DNA from: Paraspadella gotoi
Lineage: Eukaryota > Chaetognatha
DNA length: 64,000 bases
Direction: 5' to 3'
Assembly (NCBI GenBank): GCA_051294375.1
Contig: CM119263.1
Location: 31,665,476 to 31,729,475 of the forward strand
Part shown: positions 10,551 to 22,634 of the stretch, one piece after another
How positions within the stretch are numbered: the first letter of the stretch is position 1
Layout: each line of letters begins with the position of its first letter
Notes under the pieces: model-generated
Seen by the model: only the letters and a program-made list of their open reading frames with translations
Databases searched by the model: none
Told to the model about the DNA's origin: nothing
Program-made: the position numbers and the translations under genes

Positions 10551-10904
10551 AGAGAGAGGGAGAAGGAGAGAGGGAGAGAGAGAGAAGGAGAAGAGAGAGA
10601 GATAGAAAGAGAGAGAGAGAGAAGGAGAGAGGAGAAGATGAGAGAGGGAGAGAGAGAGGGAGAGAGAGAGAGAGAGAGAAGGAGAGAGGGAGAAGGAAGA
10701 GAGGAGAGAGAGAGAGAGGAGAGAGAGAGATAGAAGAGAGAGAGAGAGAGAGAGAGAGAAGGAGAGAGGGAGAGGAGAGAAAGAGGGAGGGAGAAGAGAG
10801 GGAGAGAGAGATAGAGAGAGAGAGAAAAGAACAGAGAGAGAGAGAGAAAGGAGAGAGGGAGAAGGAGAGAGGGAGATAGAGAGAGGAGAGAGAGGAGAGA
10901 TAGA

Positions 10905-10949
<45 letters not shown>

Positions 10950-10998
10950 AGAGAGGGAGAGAGAGAAAGAGGGAGGGAGAGAGAGGCAGGGAGCCAGG

Positions 10999-11031
<33 letters not shown>

Positions 11032-11117
11032 GAGAGAGAGACAGAGAGGAGAGAGAGAAGGAGAGAGGGAAAAGAGAGAGGGAGAGAGAGAGAAGGAGAG
11101 AGAGAGAGAGATAGAGA

Positions 11118-11148
<31 letters not shown>

Positions 11149-11176
11149 GAGAGAGAAGAGAGAGAGAGAAAGAGAG
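10490..11176. repeat. Very long (GA)n/(GGAGA)n purine tract
   Basis: Nearly 700 bases of strand-asymmetric purine sequence with variable GGAG and GAAG interruptions. A (GAC)n run precedes it at 10369-10394. Open frames of Arg-Glu or Ser-Leu on either strand are repeat translations. Confidence 0.97.
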
Positions 11177-11714
11177 ATTTGATTTTTTATTTTGATTTGT
11201 AATGTTCAAAAATGTGACAGTGAACACATTAAAAAACATAGAAAGAACAAAACAGAGAGAGAAGAAAGGGAGACAGAGAGAGAGAGAGAGAGAGTCATAT
11301 CCTCTGTTGATTTCATCTCGCGGATATGAATTTCATTTCGAATTCATTGTAGGGAAAAGTTCTCTTTGATTTCTTTTTTTCGAATTAATTAATGTCGAAT
11401 GATTTATTAATAATAATTAATTAATCACAATTAATTGATTATGTCGCTTGGTTTATATTAAATTTCCGACGTGACAATAGTTAATAAATAATTCAAATAA
11501 TTCTTCTTTTTAACCGTCTGTAAAAGTAAAAGTGTAAAGGAAAGTAAAGGAGTAAAGGAAAGTAAAGCAAAGGAAGGAAAAAGAGTGAGCGAGTTTTTTC
11601 TTTTACTATTTGCTGGACAAAAATAAGTATAATTATATTCTTTAAATATCTGTCTTTTTTATATTAATTGTTTCTTAAACTGGCGGAGATGTGATGATTG
11701 TTTAAACTATCACT
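11177..11714. repeat. Segment duplicated at 14747-15273, ends at assembly gap
   Basis: Starts with R1 copy 2 and runs into the N gap at TTAAACTATCACT. The same sequence, with scattered short indels, recurs at 14747-15273 and there continues past the point where this copy is cut by the gap. A contig-end duplication is likely. Confidence 0.8.
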
Positions 11715-11739
11715 NNNNNNNNNNNNNNNNNNNNNNNNN
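11715..11739. other. Assembly gap (25 N)
   Basis: Twenty-five N bases, the same length as the two other gaps in the window, so a fixed-size placeholder of unknown true length. Confidence 0.99.
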
Positions 11740-12199
11740 AAAAAGAGAGAAGATAAGGTAAGAAGCGGACAGAAAAAGAAGGAAGAGAGAGAGAGAGAGA
11801 GCAGAATGAGAGAGAGAGAGAGAGAGAATGAGAGAGAGAGAGACGAGAGAGAGGGAGAAGGAGAGAGGGAGAGAGAGAGAAGAGAGAGGAGAGATAGAAA
11901 GAGATGAGAGAGAGAGACGGAGAGAGGAAAGGAGAGAGGGAGAGAGAGAGAGGGAGAGAGAGAGAGAGAGAGAGAAGGAGAGAGGGAAGAGGAGAGAGGA
12001 GAGAGAAGAGAGAAGGAGAGAGAGAGATAGAAAGAGAAGAGAGAGAGAGAGAGAGAAGGAGAGAGGAGAGAGAGAGAAGAGGGAGGGAGAGAGAGGGAGA
12101 GAGAGATAGAGAGAAGAGAGAAAGAGACAGAGGAGAGAGAGAAGGAGAGAGGAGAAGAAGGAGAGAGGGAGATAGAGAGAAGGAGAGAGAGAGAGAGAT

Positions 12200-12247
<48 letters not shown>

Positions 12248-12290
12248 AGAAGAGGGAGAGAGAAAGAGGAGGGGAGAGAGAGGCAGAGTC
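11740..12290. repeat. Long (GA)n purine tract
   Basis: Continuation of the GA-rich landscape to the right of the gap, followed by a GC-richer, unrecognised segment at 12291-12470. Confidence 0.95.
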
Positions 12291-14440
12291 ATATACTCAG
12301 CTCTCCAACGCAAGCCGTAGACCGAGCGGCGGTGCTCGGCTTCCGATCGACTCATCACTTCATCCTTTCCGGCTTCTTCGCTCGGATCGGGCAGATTTTC
12401 TCTTCTCTTCGATGGTGGAGTCGGGCTTCCTTCCGGTCGAAGTCCGAGCGGATTGGGGCCGGATATATAATATCTCTCTCTCTTTCTCTCTCTCTCTCTT
12501 TCTCTCTCTCTCTTCTCTCTCTCTCTTAACTCTCTCTTGCTCTTGCTGTCTCTCTCTCTTTCTATCTTTGTTTTTTCTTTTAATGATTATTTTGTCCATC
12601 CTCTCTCTTTAATTTGCTCATCAAATTTACTATAATTAAACTTGAATAATTTTTTTAAATAACTCAATATGGTGATAAGAATTTTAGTTATTCAATTTTT
12701 TTTACTCTCATGGTAATCAAAGAAAACGCACATAACTTTAATAACGACATTCTCTTTTAGGGGATAGGCAGTATTCAAGTATTTTCACGAATTATAATAA
12801 ATAAATAAAATACATAAATTTGTTGTAAAAAATAAGCTTCCTGAAATAATACCAATGAAAACAAACAAGAAAAAACAAAGAAATCCAAGCTGATCCAATA
12901 CAACATATATTCTATTAGAAAAAAACAATAAAAAAAACAACAAAATTTTTAACCTTTGTTAAAAAAAAGAATGCTTTTATTATTTGAAAAGTTAAAAAGT
13001 AACTAGGAATTAAAAAATATGAAGTCGATACACTTAGTAGAGCTGACAATAGGCCCCTGCATTTTGCAGACTAATGTTTTTTTTAATTAACCTAAAGTTT
13101 AATTTGATGTGAATTGTGAAATATTAAAAGGTAAAGAAATCATAAAGTTGATGCTCAATTCAAAGAACCTTATTGGGGCCGAGAAGATAATAACTAAAGA
13201 AATTTTAAGAACTGAGTGGAAATTGATACATGTCAGATATGCCACATGTCGGGTTTCAAAATGAGCCACAACCTTAAGTCTCTAAATGGTAAACGGTACT
13301 CTCAGAGATATCTCCAAATATCTCCAAATACAAACAAAAAATATACTGTCATTTATTAACTTGCAGTATAAATGGATTAATTAATTAAAGTACGTGTTAG
13401 TAGTAGTAGCTTAGGATTCTAGAAAACTATTTTGCACGGGCTTTTTTTCTACACACATTTGCTACACTCCTGGTAAAGCTTAAGGCGACCCTCTCAAAAC
13501 ATAATGGCAACTAAAAGGAAGCCTTTCTAGACAAAACACAACCTTAAAAAACTGTGGCAAGACTTTTTTTGGAAATTTTATATTTAGTCAATCAAATTAA
13601 ATTTAAAAATTGAATGGAGGATTTAATCTGCTTTTCCAAAATAAGAAAAAAATAATTTTAAAATTTTTGACATTTACTATTTATAAATATGGGCTTCTGC
13701 GAAAATTAAAAAATTAAAAACACATTATTTAAATATTCACAGCTGCAAGCTCGAATTTTATTCCTACTTTGATTTTAAATTTTCTACTCTTTACTCTTCA
13801 TACGTCCTTCGCGTAACAAAATGCAAATAATATATATCATCTCATTTTGCGATCATTTTTAATCTTTATCAAAATTTAAACTGTTTTCAGCATATTTAAC
13901 TCATTATTGTTAGATTATCTTTTTTATTAATTTATATTTTTAACCTCCAAATCTTAACTATTAAAAAAATTGTTGTCTAAAATTTTATAATATTTTTTTT
14001 CCTTCTTTTTATTTCTTCTTATCTCGTTTTTTTTTCTTTCTTTCTTTTTTTTTCTTTCTTTTTTTTCGAGCAACTGTGAAATGATCCCTCACAATAATGT
14101 AATATTTTCAAAAAGGCCTTATCTCTTTAAAAGAGACTCCCGGAAATGCCGCGCGAACCCATGACGAGTCCGCTCAGGAGGCAGAGAGAAGAGCCTCGGC
14201 GGTAGACGGGGTTAAGAGAGAGAGAAAAGAGTAAAGTTCCGCTGCTGCAGCCTCCGATCAGACTCGACTCTGCGTCGCGCGATCCGGGAGATAAGGAGAA
14301 GGAAGAGGAAGAGGAGTAAGAAGAGCCGAGCGAAAGTAAGTCGAAGGCAGGGAGAAGCGCGCTCGGTACCGCCGCGCGGGCTGCTCCTCGGAGGCCTGCG
14401 CTGAATACCAGGCTTCTGAGTATAAGCCCATGGAGAGGGG
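12291..14440. other. Unassigned sequence with two GC-rich patches
   Basis: 12291-12470 and 14150-14440 are GC-rich, and the second also contains GGTACCGCCGCGCGGG; neither gave a protein I recognise. 12475-12560 is CT-rich. 12600-14100 is AT-rich with homopolymer runs and no gene seen; part of it (near 13230-13335, ATGAGCCACAA and GAGATATCTCCA) resembles 38755-38845 and so is probably interspersed repeat. Confidence 0.5.
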
Positions 14441-14472
14441 AGAGAGATGAGCAGGGAGAGAGAGAGAGAGAT

Positions 14473-14523
<51 letters not shown>

Positions 14524-14570
14524 GAGAGGGAGAGAGAGAAAGAGGGAGGGGAGAGAGAGGCAGAGCCAGG

Positions 14571-14602
<32 letters not shown>

Positions 14603-14684
14603 GAGAGAGAGAGAGAGAGAGAAGGAAGAGAGGAGAAAGAGAGAGAGGGAGAAGAGAGAGAAGGAATAGAGAGAGAGAGATAGA

Positions 14685-14725
<41 letters not shown>

Positions 14726-15273
14726 AAGAGAGAGAGAGAAAGAGAGATTTGATTTTTTATTTTGATTTGTAATGTTCAAAAATGTGACAGTGAACACATT
14801 AACAAAACATAGAAAGAACAAAACAGAGAGAGAAAGAAAGGGAGACAGAGAGAGAGAGAGAGAGAGTCATATCCTCTGTTGATTTCATCTCGCGAATGAA
14901 TTTCATTTCGAATTCATTGTAGGAAAATTCTCTTTGATTTCTTTTTTCGAATTAATTAATGTCGAATGATTTATTAATAATAATTAATTAATCAATTAAT
15001 TGATTAATGTCGCTTGGTTTATATTAAATTTCCGACGTGACAATAGTTAATAAATAATTCAAATAATTCTTTTTAACCGTCTGTAAAAGTAAAAGTGTAA
15101 AGGAAAGTAAAGGAAAGTAAAGGAAAGTAAAGCAAAGGAAGGAAAAAGAGTGAGCGAGTTTTTCTTTACTATTTGTGACAAAATAAGTATAAATTATATC
15201 TTTAAATATCTTGTCTTTTTATATTAATTGTTTCTTAAACTGGCGGAGATGTGATTATTGTTTAACTATCACT
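14441..15273. repeat. (GA)n block, R1 copy 3 and second copy of 11177-11714
   Basis: GA-rich to 14746, then R1 and the block shared with 11177-11714 up to AACTATCACT at 15273. From 15274 the sequence is unique. Confidence 0.8.
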
Positions 15274-15374
15274 GAAACATAAACCGCAAATAAATAAATG
15301 TTTTAATTTAAAGTTTGACTGTTCAATTAACTTTAAATTGAGTGAAAGACATTAATTCACTCAGTCAGACAGTT

Positions 15375-15640
15375 TCGTCTCTTCTCTCTCTCTCTCTTCT
15401 CTCTTCTCCTCTCCTCTCTCTCTCTCTCTCTCCTCTCTTCTCCCTCTCTCTCTCTCTCCTCTCATCTCATGTCTAACGGCTTGAGCCCTGAAAGTGTTTC
15501 AGCTTTCGAAGTCAAATGATCGTTTCAGATAAACCTCTCTCTCTCCTCATCTCTCTCTCTCTCTCTCTCTCCTTTCTCTCTCTCTCTTCTCTCTTTTCTT
15601 TCTTTCTTTTTCTTTCTTTTCTTTCTTTCTTTTTTCTTCT

Positions 15641-15671
<31 letters not shown>

Positions 15672-15712
15672 TCTTTCTTTCTCTTTTTCTTTTCTTTCTT
15701 TCTTTCAGGTGA
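15375..15712. repeat. (CT)n and (TTTC)n pyrimidine tracts
   Basis: CT-rich 15375-15465 and 15533-15598, then TTTC units to about 15707. 15720-16370 is AT-rich with no gene seen. Confidence 0.95.
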
Positions 15713-16369
15713 AACCTCGTAAAGTTTTCGAGCCAAAGTTGGAAAGAAAAACAGTGAAAAAAGAGAAAACAGAACCAAAACTACAACAACAACATGAGCA
15801 CCAAACAACATTTTTAAAGCTACAAGACTACAATTAAATATTGACTATTGATTGTGAAACCAAAATCATTATTAAACCCTATTAAAATTATATGCTAAAA
15901 TAGTAAAAATAAGACCGTATCAAACGATATGAAATAATGATCTAACTGTTACCGAAAAAAAATTTAAATGAGATTTAAGAACTCAAACTTATTAAATGAA
16001 ACCAGGTAATCACGTGGCTACATAACTATTTAATAAATGTATTACAGACATCCATCATTAATTAAATATGCGCAAAGTCTCAACAAAAATGAATGAAACA
16101 TGTCACATTTGCTTTGTGATCATTTAACGTAATTCAGCGTGGTCATGTGATTATATACAAGTATAAAATACATGTATATGAATATTTACTTCCCTGGTAA
16201 GACAGTCCGATGGACAGATATACCGACTGACTTATTGACTTATCTCGAGGGTGCTCCGCAGTCTCGCTAGTCCAAGGACAAAAATAAGGAAGAAAAAGAA
16301 AGAATTCCAACTTCTTTTTTAATTAAGTCTCTTTGTAAGGTTCCTTTTTTCCTCTTTTGTTAAAGGAGA

Positions 16370-16408
16370 AGGGAGAGAGAAGAGAGAGAAGGAAAAAGAG
16401 AGAGAGAG

Positions 16409-16460
<52 letters not shown>

Positions 16461-16480
16461 AGAGAGGGAGAAAGGAAGAA
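16370..16480. repeat. (GA)n microsatellite
   Basis: Purine run. 16500-16680 after it contains short inverted repeats around ACACTGTGGG but no recognised gene. Confidence 0.9.
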
Positions 16481-16816
16481 GCAAGAAGGCGGATCTTTTA
16501 TTTACTTGCTGGTTTCCGTTCGTTCAATGAAGTCGAGACTTTTGATCCCAAAAAATTCGAGGCTGAAAATTGAATCGCGAAACAGTGGGACACTGTGGGG
16601 AAAATACACTGTGGGTGTGGCCGAATAATGTAGAGGGAAAAGCGTGAGGGACAACACTCTTGACCCACAGTGTGGTTCTTTTTTTTTTTTTTTATTGATA
16701 TTGACTAGGAAATTATTTGTATTTGTATTTGTCTCGGTCCTCATCCTCATCTTCCCATCCCTTTCCCGTATTTGTATTTATTTGTATTTATGACACGAAC
16801 TGCATCGGAATTTACA

Positions 16817-16972
16817 GCTTTGCTTTGCTTTGCTTTGGGTTGGGTTGGGTTGGGTTGGGTTGGGTTGGGTTGGGTTGGGTTTGCTTTGCTTTGCTTTGCT
16901 TTGCTTTGCTTTGCTTTGCTTTGCTTTGCTTTGGGTTGGGTTGGTTTGGTTTGGTTTGGTTTGCTTTGCTTT
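16817..16972. repeat. (TTTGC)n and (TTGGG)n pentanucleotide arrays
   Basis: Blocks of TTTGC, then about nine TTGGG units, then TTTGC, TTGGG, TTTGG and TTTGC again. The two units expand as separate homogeneous blocks. The G-rich strand could form quadruplexes, and the unit resembles a telomere repeat but differs from TTAGG and TTAGGG. Confidence 0.9.
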
Positions 16973-17239
16973 ACAATATTTACAATTTTCAGATTAAGAA
17001 TATTATTCTTTAACATGGTTAAAAACTACAACAGTCAAAAAGGCTCAGATGCTAAGTCTATAACAATGGGTATTGCTAAGGTCAAAGGTGACCATAAAGA
17101 GAGAGACAACGATCGAGGGTAGAGACAATTAGCTCACTAATAATCAACCCTCATTTGATTTTATAAACTCATCTACTTCTCTCCCTTTATTTTATTATTC
17201 AAACCTATCTATTCCTTTCCCCTCTTTATAATTTTTAAA

Positions 17240-17560
17240 CCTCTCTTTTCCTCTCTATACTTTTCTTTTTCCCATACCTATCTATTCCCATACCTCTCTC
17301 TTTTTCTCTCTATACTTTTCTTTTTCCCATACCTATCTATTCCCATACCTCTCTCTTTTCCTCTCTATACTTTTCTTTTTCCCATACCTATCTATTCCCA
17401 TACCTCTCTCTTTTTCTCTCTATACTTTTCTTTTTCCCATACCTATCTATTCCCATACCTCTCTCTTTTCCTCTCTATACTTTTCTTTTCCCCATACCTA
17501 TCTATTTCCCTACTACCTCTCTTTTCCTCTCTATACTTTTCTTTTCCTCCCTCTCTTTCA
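17240..17560. repeat. 54-bp pyrimidine minisatellite
   Basis: About five units built from CCCATACCTATCTATTCCCA followed by TACCTCTCTCTTTTYCTCTC and TATACTTTTCTTTT. Confidence 0.85.
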
Positions 17561-18182
17561 AAATCTTTTCCCTTGAGGCAGAAAAAGAATTCGAGGAAAA
17601 ATTTTTATTGGAATTTGAAAAATAATTTGTCTTTTATTCGATTCTTCGAAAGAAGCCTCGATTTCGAGGGGCTTTCTCTCTCTCTCTCTCTCTCTCTCTG
17701 ATCCCTCATGAAAATGAAGGTTTGTCAATGAGACAACAACAACGACAGCGAACCCATTTTGGCCCTGAAAGAAGCTATGCGAATCGTGGTCGAGAAAGTC
17801 ATGAGTTCGACTCCGTATATCGTGGGTTTACATTTAAGTCAGCCCCTTGTATTTTGATGATAGTGCGGAGTGCGGAATCGCCTCATCAGTTTGCAGAATC
17901 ATAACTGTAGATTTTACCCTCGTCGCCGATCCTCTTCCTTAGTATAAATAGACCTAGCCTGTTCTAGTTTCAGTAGCATTGATTGCGCGCGTCTCACCGT
18001 CACCTTAATTCATAGAATAAAATCTCATCTTGATTTCGCCCCAAGAAATCCATGAGTTTTTCCTTAAATGATCTTTGCACTTATTATTAAAACAAAGTAA
18101 GCAATGCAAATCCCACGACATATCACCGATAATTTAATTCAGAAATGAAATGACGACGACAACGAAAGCACAAAGAAAATTC

Positions 18183-18298
18183 CCTCTCTCTTTCTTTCTC
18201 TCTCTCTCGTCTCTCTCTCGCTAGCCTTGTCGCCTTGTCCCCTGATCTGGAAAAAAATTTTATCCTAGTAGAAAATTCTCGTCTATTGTCGACACACA

Positions 18299-18376
<78 letters not shown>
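18183..18376. repeat. CT-rich tract including pure (CT)n
   Basis: CT-rich 18183-18220 and a pure (CT)n run at 18303-18375. Confidence 0.95.
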
Positions 18377-18378
<2 letters not shown>

Positions 18379-18557
18379 GCTGCCACCTAAATCTCATATT
18401 CATGCAAATTCTTCGTCTTGAGAAAAAATTCATTTCGATCTGAAGTAAAAAAAAGTTTCTTTTGTCTTTTTGAGTAACAAAGAAAATGAGAGACTATTTA
18501 CCGAAAGCGGCCCATTGCGCTTTCTATTCCACAAACTTAATTTTAGTTATAATATCA

Positions 18558-18910
18558 GGCTCTCTTTTCCATGAGTGCCTCATTTCTGTTCATTAATGCC
18601 CAAATTTAATTGTAACTTTTAATTTTTAACCTCAATATGTTTTTAACCTTATAAATCAATTTGTAACCCTGACCCTGACCCTAACCCAAATCCTAAACCT
18701 TTACCCTAAACCGTTATTCTTAATTTTTAACCATAACCTTTAACCCTAAACGTCAGTCCCTAACCCAAATCCCTAATCATAAACCATGTCCCTAATCTTA
18801 ATCTCCAACATAATCCCTAACCCTAATCTTTAACCCTAACCAATAACCTAATCTTTAACAAAAAAACTAATTTAAGGTAAAATAGGGCGTTCTGGGAAAA
18901 TAAGGCCAAA
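18558..18910. mobile_element. MITE-like element with degenerate telomere-like interior
   Basis: Left end TCTCTTTTCCATGAGTGCC and right end AGGGCGTTCTGGGAAAATAA are imperfect inverted repeats. The interior (18660-18860) is packed with CCCTGACCCTAACCC-type and TAACCCTAAT-type motifs. It belongs to the family at 3121, 3692, 23043 and 31580. Confidence 0.6.
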
Positions 18911-19413
18911 TATTTAACCTAATCTATCTCATCTTTAGCTTTAATACCTAGTTCCTAATATTTAGCATAAATTCCCAAACCGTATGCTCCAACATTAAAT
19001 CTTAATTTGTAACCTTAGTCTTTAATCTAATTTCTAACCAAATATCTAACCCTAACTTAAGAAGATTCCTTGGGGGGGTTTCTCAGTTTCAGATGAGAAC
19101 ATTGTTTGGGCAGTGCTTAATCTCGACTTAATATTAACTCAATCCATATATCAAAAATTAAAAATAGAATAATAACTTTATTAAGTATTCAATATCCAAT
19201 AATCATGACAGAGATAAGCAACAGAGCCAAGATGCAGCAACAGCAGAGTCGAGACGCAGCAGAAGTAGCAGAGCCGAAATGCAGCACCAGCTCAAAGCCA
19301 CATGAAAACTTAAAATTAATTAACATATTCAAGTAATTTTACAAATATCATTTAATAACTGATGGTCTCAGAGGAATCTCCCAAAAATTAAGACTTTACT
19401 CTCCTTTTATATA
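18911..19413. other. AT-rich non-coding stretch
   Basis: No gene seen. Degenerate AACCTAATC motifs continue to about 19060. 19205-19300 has a short CAG-rich tandem (AGAGCCRARATGCAGCA-like units). Confidence 0.5.
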
Positions 19414-20144
19414 CCCCGTGTTCGTTCGCGAGTGACACCAAAAAAATGCGTACCATTTCTCATAGGATAAATATTTATAAAATTTTATTTCCTCATTCTG
19501 TCGTAAAGTACTTGACGTTTATTATATTTTAATTTTATAAGATTAATTTGATATTTACTTATGTAAAACAACCTTTCTTTAATGGTCATCCAATTTCATC
19601 TTCAGTAAAAAACTGAATCTTTTAAAAAAAAATTATAAATTAATTATTAAATATTTAAATTGATTAAAATTCATTTACACCATTGAATTAAAAATTATCT
19701 GGGAATCCTTACAATATAAAATAATTATTCAAAACTGTCAAGAACATGCTCAGGACAGCATTTTTTTCTAATTGGACGAATTGTATAAAGAAAACCTAAG
19801 ATTTACAATTAAAAAAATAAATAAAAAAGCATTACTCAAAAATTATTCAACATTACGATAATTCAGATACGCCATTGATTAGACCATTAATAAGGATTTC
19901 TTATTATTTAAAATCTTTTAAAAATTCAATCAAGAACACGCGTAAAATGGTCTTTTTTGCCAATTTTACTGAGTTAGATAAAAAATTAAACAAAGAATAG
20001 TAAATGAATTAAACACGAAATGAAACTTATACATAAAAAACGTCAAGTAGTTCTCCAACTAATGATATACTTATGAATTATGTTTATTAAATATTTAAAG
20101 TATAGTAAAGATTTTTTTGGTGTCACTCGTGAACGGACACGGGG
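19414..20144. mobile_element. 731-bp non-autonomous TIR element with TA target duplication
   Basis: Left end CCCCGTGTTCGTTCGCGAGT and right end, read inward on the minus strand, CCCCGTGTCCGTTCACGAGT match over about 34 bases including GACACCAAAAAAAT. Both ends are flanked by TA (19412-19413 and 20145-20146), as for Tc1/mariner-type insertions. Weaker inverted similarity continues inward (ACTTGACGTTT near 19510 and, inverted, near 20040). The interior is AT-rich and has no transposase. Confidence 0.8.
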
Positions 20145-20687
20145 TAAAAGGACAAAATTAAAACAACCAATGAGAGGAGAGTTCACATTTTGAGAATAAA
20201 ATAAAAAAAATCTACTAGTTATTATGAACCAATGAGAGACCAGTTATTCAAATTCAATGTATAAAATTCAACCAATTAGAGGATTTAAACAGAATTATTG
20301 GAGTCATTCAATTACACTTCAAATTCAGATATTTGAGCCTTCCAAAAATAAAAGGTCCGGGCTCAATTCAGATAAAAATCATTATAAACTCTTTAACACT
20401 AACTCTTAACCATTACCCAATACTTAACCTTTATCCAAACCACAAACCAAATTTTATGTATGAAAATTTATTAAATTCTGAATTTAATTTTAAATAGAAA
20501 TCTTTTTGAAAACTCCCATAGTGACATTACCTATCTTCCCGCTTAATGAAGTAGTATCATGATTTAAATTGTTAAAATTGTTAAAAAAAGTCAAAATTAA
20601 TAAAACAAATTATAAAAATTTGTGAATAACGCGCAAAGAGGGCTGAAGAGTGCTATATGCAAAATGCTGCCTTTTAAGTAAGAATAG

Positions 20688-20790
20688 AATGAGTCCTGGG
20701 GTTTTTCACGCCCCCAAGGTGGTTTACGACTGTGCTCACGCTGATGGTATTATTCTATGAGCTATCAGGTCACGAATTTAAGTCATATAT
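20688..20790 (-). mobile_element. SINE family 1 fragment
   Basis: GAGTCCTGGGGTTTTTCACG, CCCCCAAGGTGGTTTACGAC and GAGCTATCAGGTCACGA match the inverted body and A-box region of the family. Confidence 0.6.
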
Positions 20791-20919
20791 ATGCCTATTA
20801 GGGCGGAATAAAATAAAAACTAAGATTTCTGTAATATAAATAACGTTAGAGCATCCCTGTGGGATGACGAAATTAAAATAAAATTTAAAATTTTATATAT
20901 AGTTAATATCATAGAAGCA

Positions 20920-21770
20920 TTTAAAGTTTATCGTATTACTATAAATCATGAAAATTTTTTTTTCAAAATAAGAATTTTTAAAATCGGATTCGGGTAGAGA
21001 TTGAAATAATAAATAAAAAATATTACTACAAGATTTCAAAATTTTTTTTTATTGCTTAAAATTAGCAAAAACTATAAAAATTATGGTCCGACGATGATGA
21101 TTTTATTTTTTATTTTATTTTATTTGACCCACTTATAATCAAAATATTGTAGACAACTTTTTATGGGCTATCTGAATCTGTTCTGAAAAAATAAAATTTT
21201 TAGAAAACATTTTTCTATTGCCTATGCATTGATAAATATTTAAATGCTTTAATGTTATACTGTGCTTCACTAGTTAAAAAAGTGATATTAAATATTGATT
21301 AAGTATATGATTATATTACAGAACTCTTAATGATAAAAAGTGATCAATTTTGGCCCGCCTTAATGCCTATAAGTATGAAACTTAAATTATCCATTATGGT
21401 AGGGGTAACCGCACTCAATGGGGTGAGTCAAAAATTTATAGCGAGTACATGCTAAAACGAATATTTAGACAATTTTAAGAATATTTTCAATGGACAAAAA
21501 ATTTCTAATATGGCTCTAAACCCTAGTAATTAATTTTTTAATATTTATTTATAGATAGGAAAGGCCAAAAATTTTTTAAAAAATTTTTAAATTTTAAGAC
21601 CAGATTCAGATAGCTCATAAAAAGTTTTCTACACAAAGTATAATTCTTTTTTAAATATTTTTACGATAAGTGTGTCAAAAATAAGAAAAACCGTAAAAAA
21701 TTATTATCATCATCATCTTTTGATGAATTTATCAGTTTTTTTATATTTTCACCTAGAAAACATTAGAATT
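20920..21770. mobile_element. Degenerate inverted-repeat element
   Basis: A segment with TTTTTATGGGCTATCTGAAT (near 21158) recurs inverted near 21605-21630 (ATTCAGATAGCTCATAAAAA). Similarity extends outward through GATGATGA and CCCACTTA/CACACTTA motifs. It is probably a decayed foldback element or two opposed copies of a repeat. No coding seen. Confidence 0.45.
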
Positions 21771-22009
21771 TTTAAAACTGTAATTATATTTCTTGTTTAA
21801 CTTTTTATGCTCTATCAGAATTCATCAAAAAATTTTAAGATTTAAAAAAAATATTTTTGGATTTATATAGTAATATAATATTTTTAATTAGGCTAGTACC
21901 CTCAGAAAAGCATTTTTGACAAAAAATATTTTAATACCATAATCTATGGTCATGATAGATTATTTTAACGCTGTATACATTAGCATTTAAATTTCATCGG
22001 CAATGGCTA

Positions 22010-22634
22010 ATTATGGTGGACTAAAATCAGCGGCCATTGGTGCCGGAGGCAAGTCATTCGTCCGGGGTTCTAGCCCGGTGGTCGCCTTGCAGTTAAGAGG
22101 GATGGGGCGCTTAACCCGCCTGTAACACGGTGTTACAGCCTGATCCGAAGCTCAGGGACTGCTTATATTGAATGGTTCTGTCATTAACACATATCAATAA
22201 TTACTGTCTCTTCATTGGTGAGCCCAATTTCCGAACACAACAGCAACAACACTTTCAGGCGACATGCCTCAACCTGGCAATGCACTTTCTTCCAACAACA
22301 CATCAGGGGACATACCTCAACTTGGTGACGAAATTTCTACTAACAACAACAATTCACTGAAGAGACGCAACAGTCTTCTCTTTATGGGAGGAGGGGGGTG
22401 TATGGTGGACTAAAATCCACCAACCGTTCATCAGCGGCCATTGGTGCCGGAGGCAAGTCATTCGCCTCCCAACCCAAAGGTCGGGGGTTCTCGCCCGGTG
22501 GTCGCCTAGCAGTTAAGAAGGATGGGGCGCTTAACCCGCCTGTAACACGGTGTTACAACCTGATCCGAAGCTCAGGGACTGCTTATATTGAACGGTTCTG
22601 TCATTAACACATATCAATAATTACTGTCTCTTCA
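22010..22634 (+). mobile_element. Miniature LTR retrotransposon (TRIM-like)
   Basis: Two direct repeats, 22010-22214 and 22399-22634, share nearly all of their sequence; the first lacks about 50 bases in two internal deletions. The 3' copy starts TGTATGGTGGACT and both end TTACTGTCTCTTCA, the TG...CA of LTRs. Directly after the 5' copy is a primer-binding-site-like TTGGTGAGCCC, and directly before the 3' copy a polypurine tract ATGGGAGGAGGGGGG. The interior is only 184 bases and encodes no gag or pol domain, although one frame is open from near 22225 into the 3' LTR with two related segments (SGDMPQPGNAL and SGDIPQLGDEI). I saw no target duplication. The LTR also has a GGGGTTCTAGCCC box like a tRNA T-loop. 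Confidence 0.75.
22215..22398 (+). other. Interior of miniature LTR element with open frame
   Basis: Contains the primer-binding-like site at its left end and the polypurine tract at its right end. A frame rich in Asn, Gly and Pro runs through it with an internal duplication. No retroviral domain recognisable. Confidence 0.5.

Noticed and set aside
18660-18860. Interstitial telomere array
   Set aside because: The motifs are irregular, lie inside a repeated MITE-like family with inverted ends, and recur in at least four other places.
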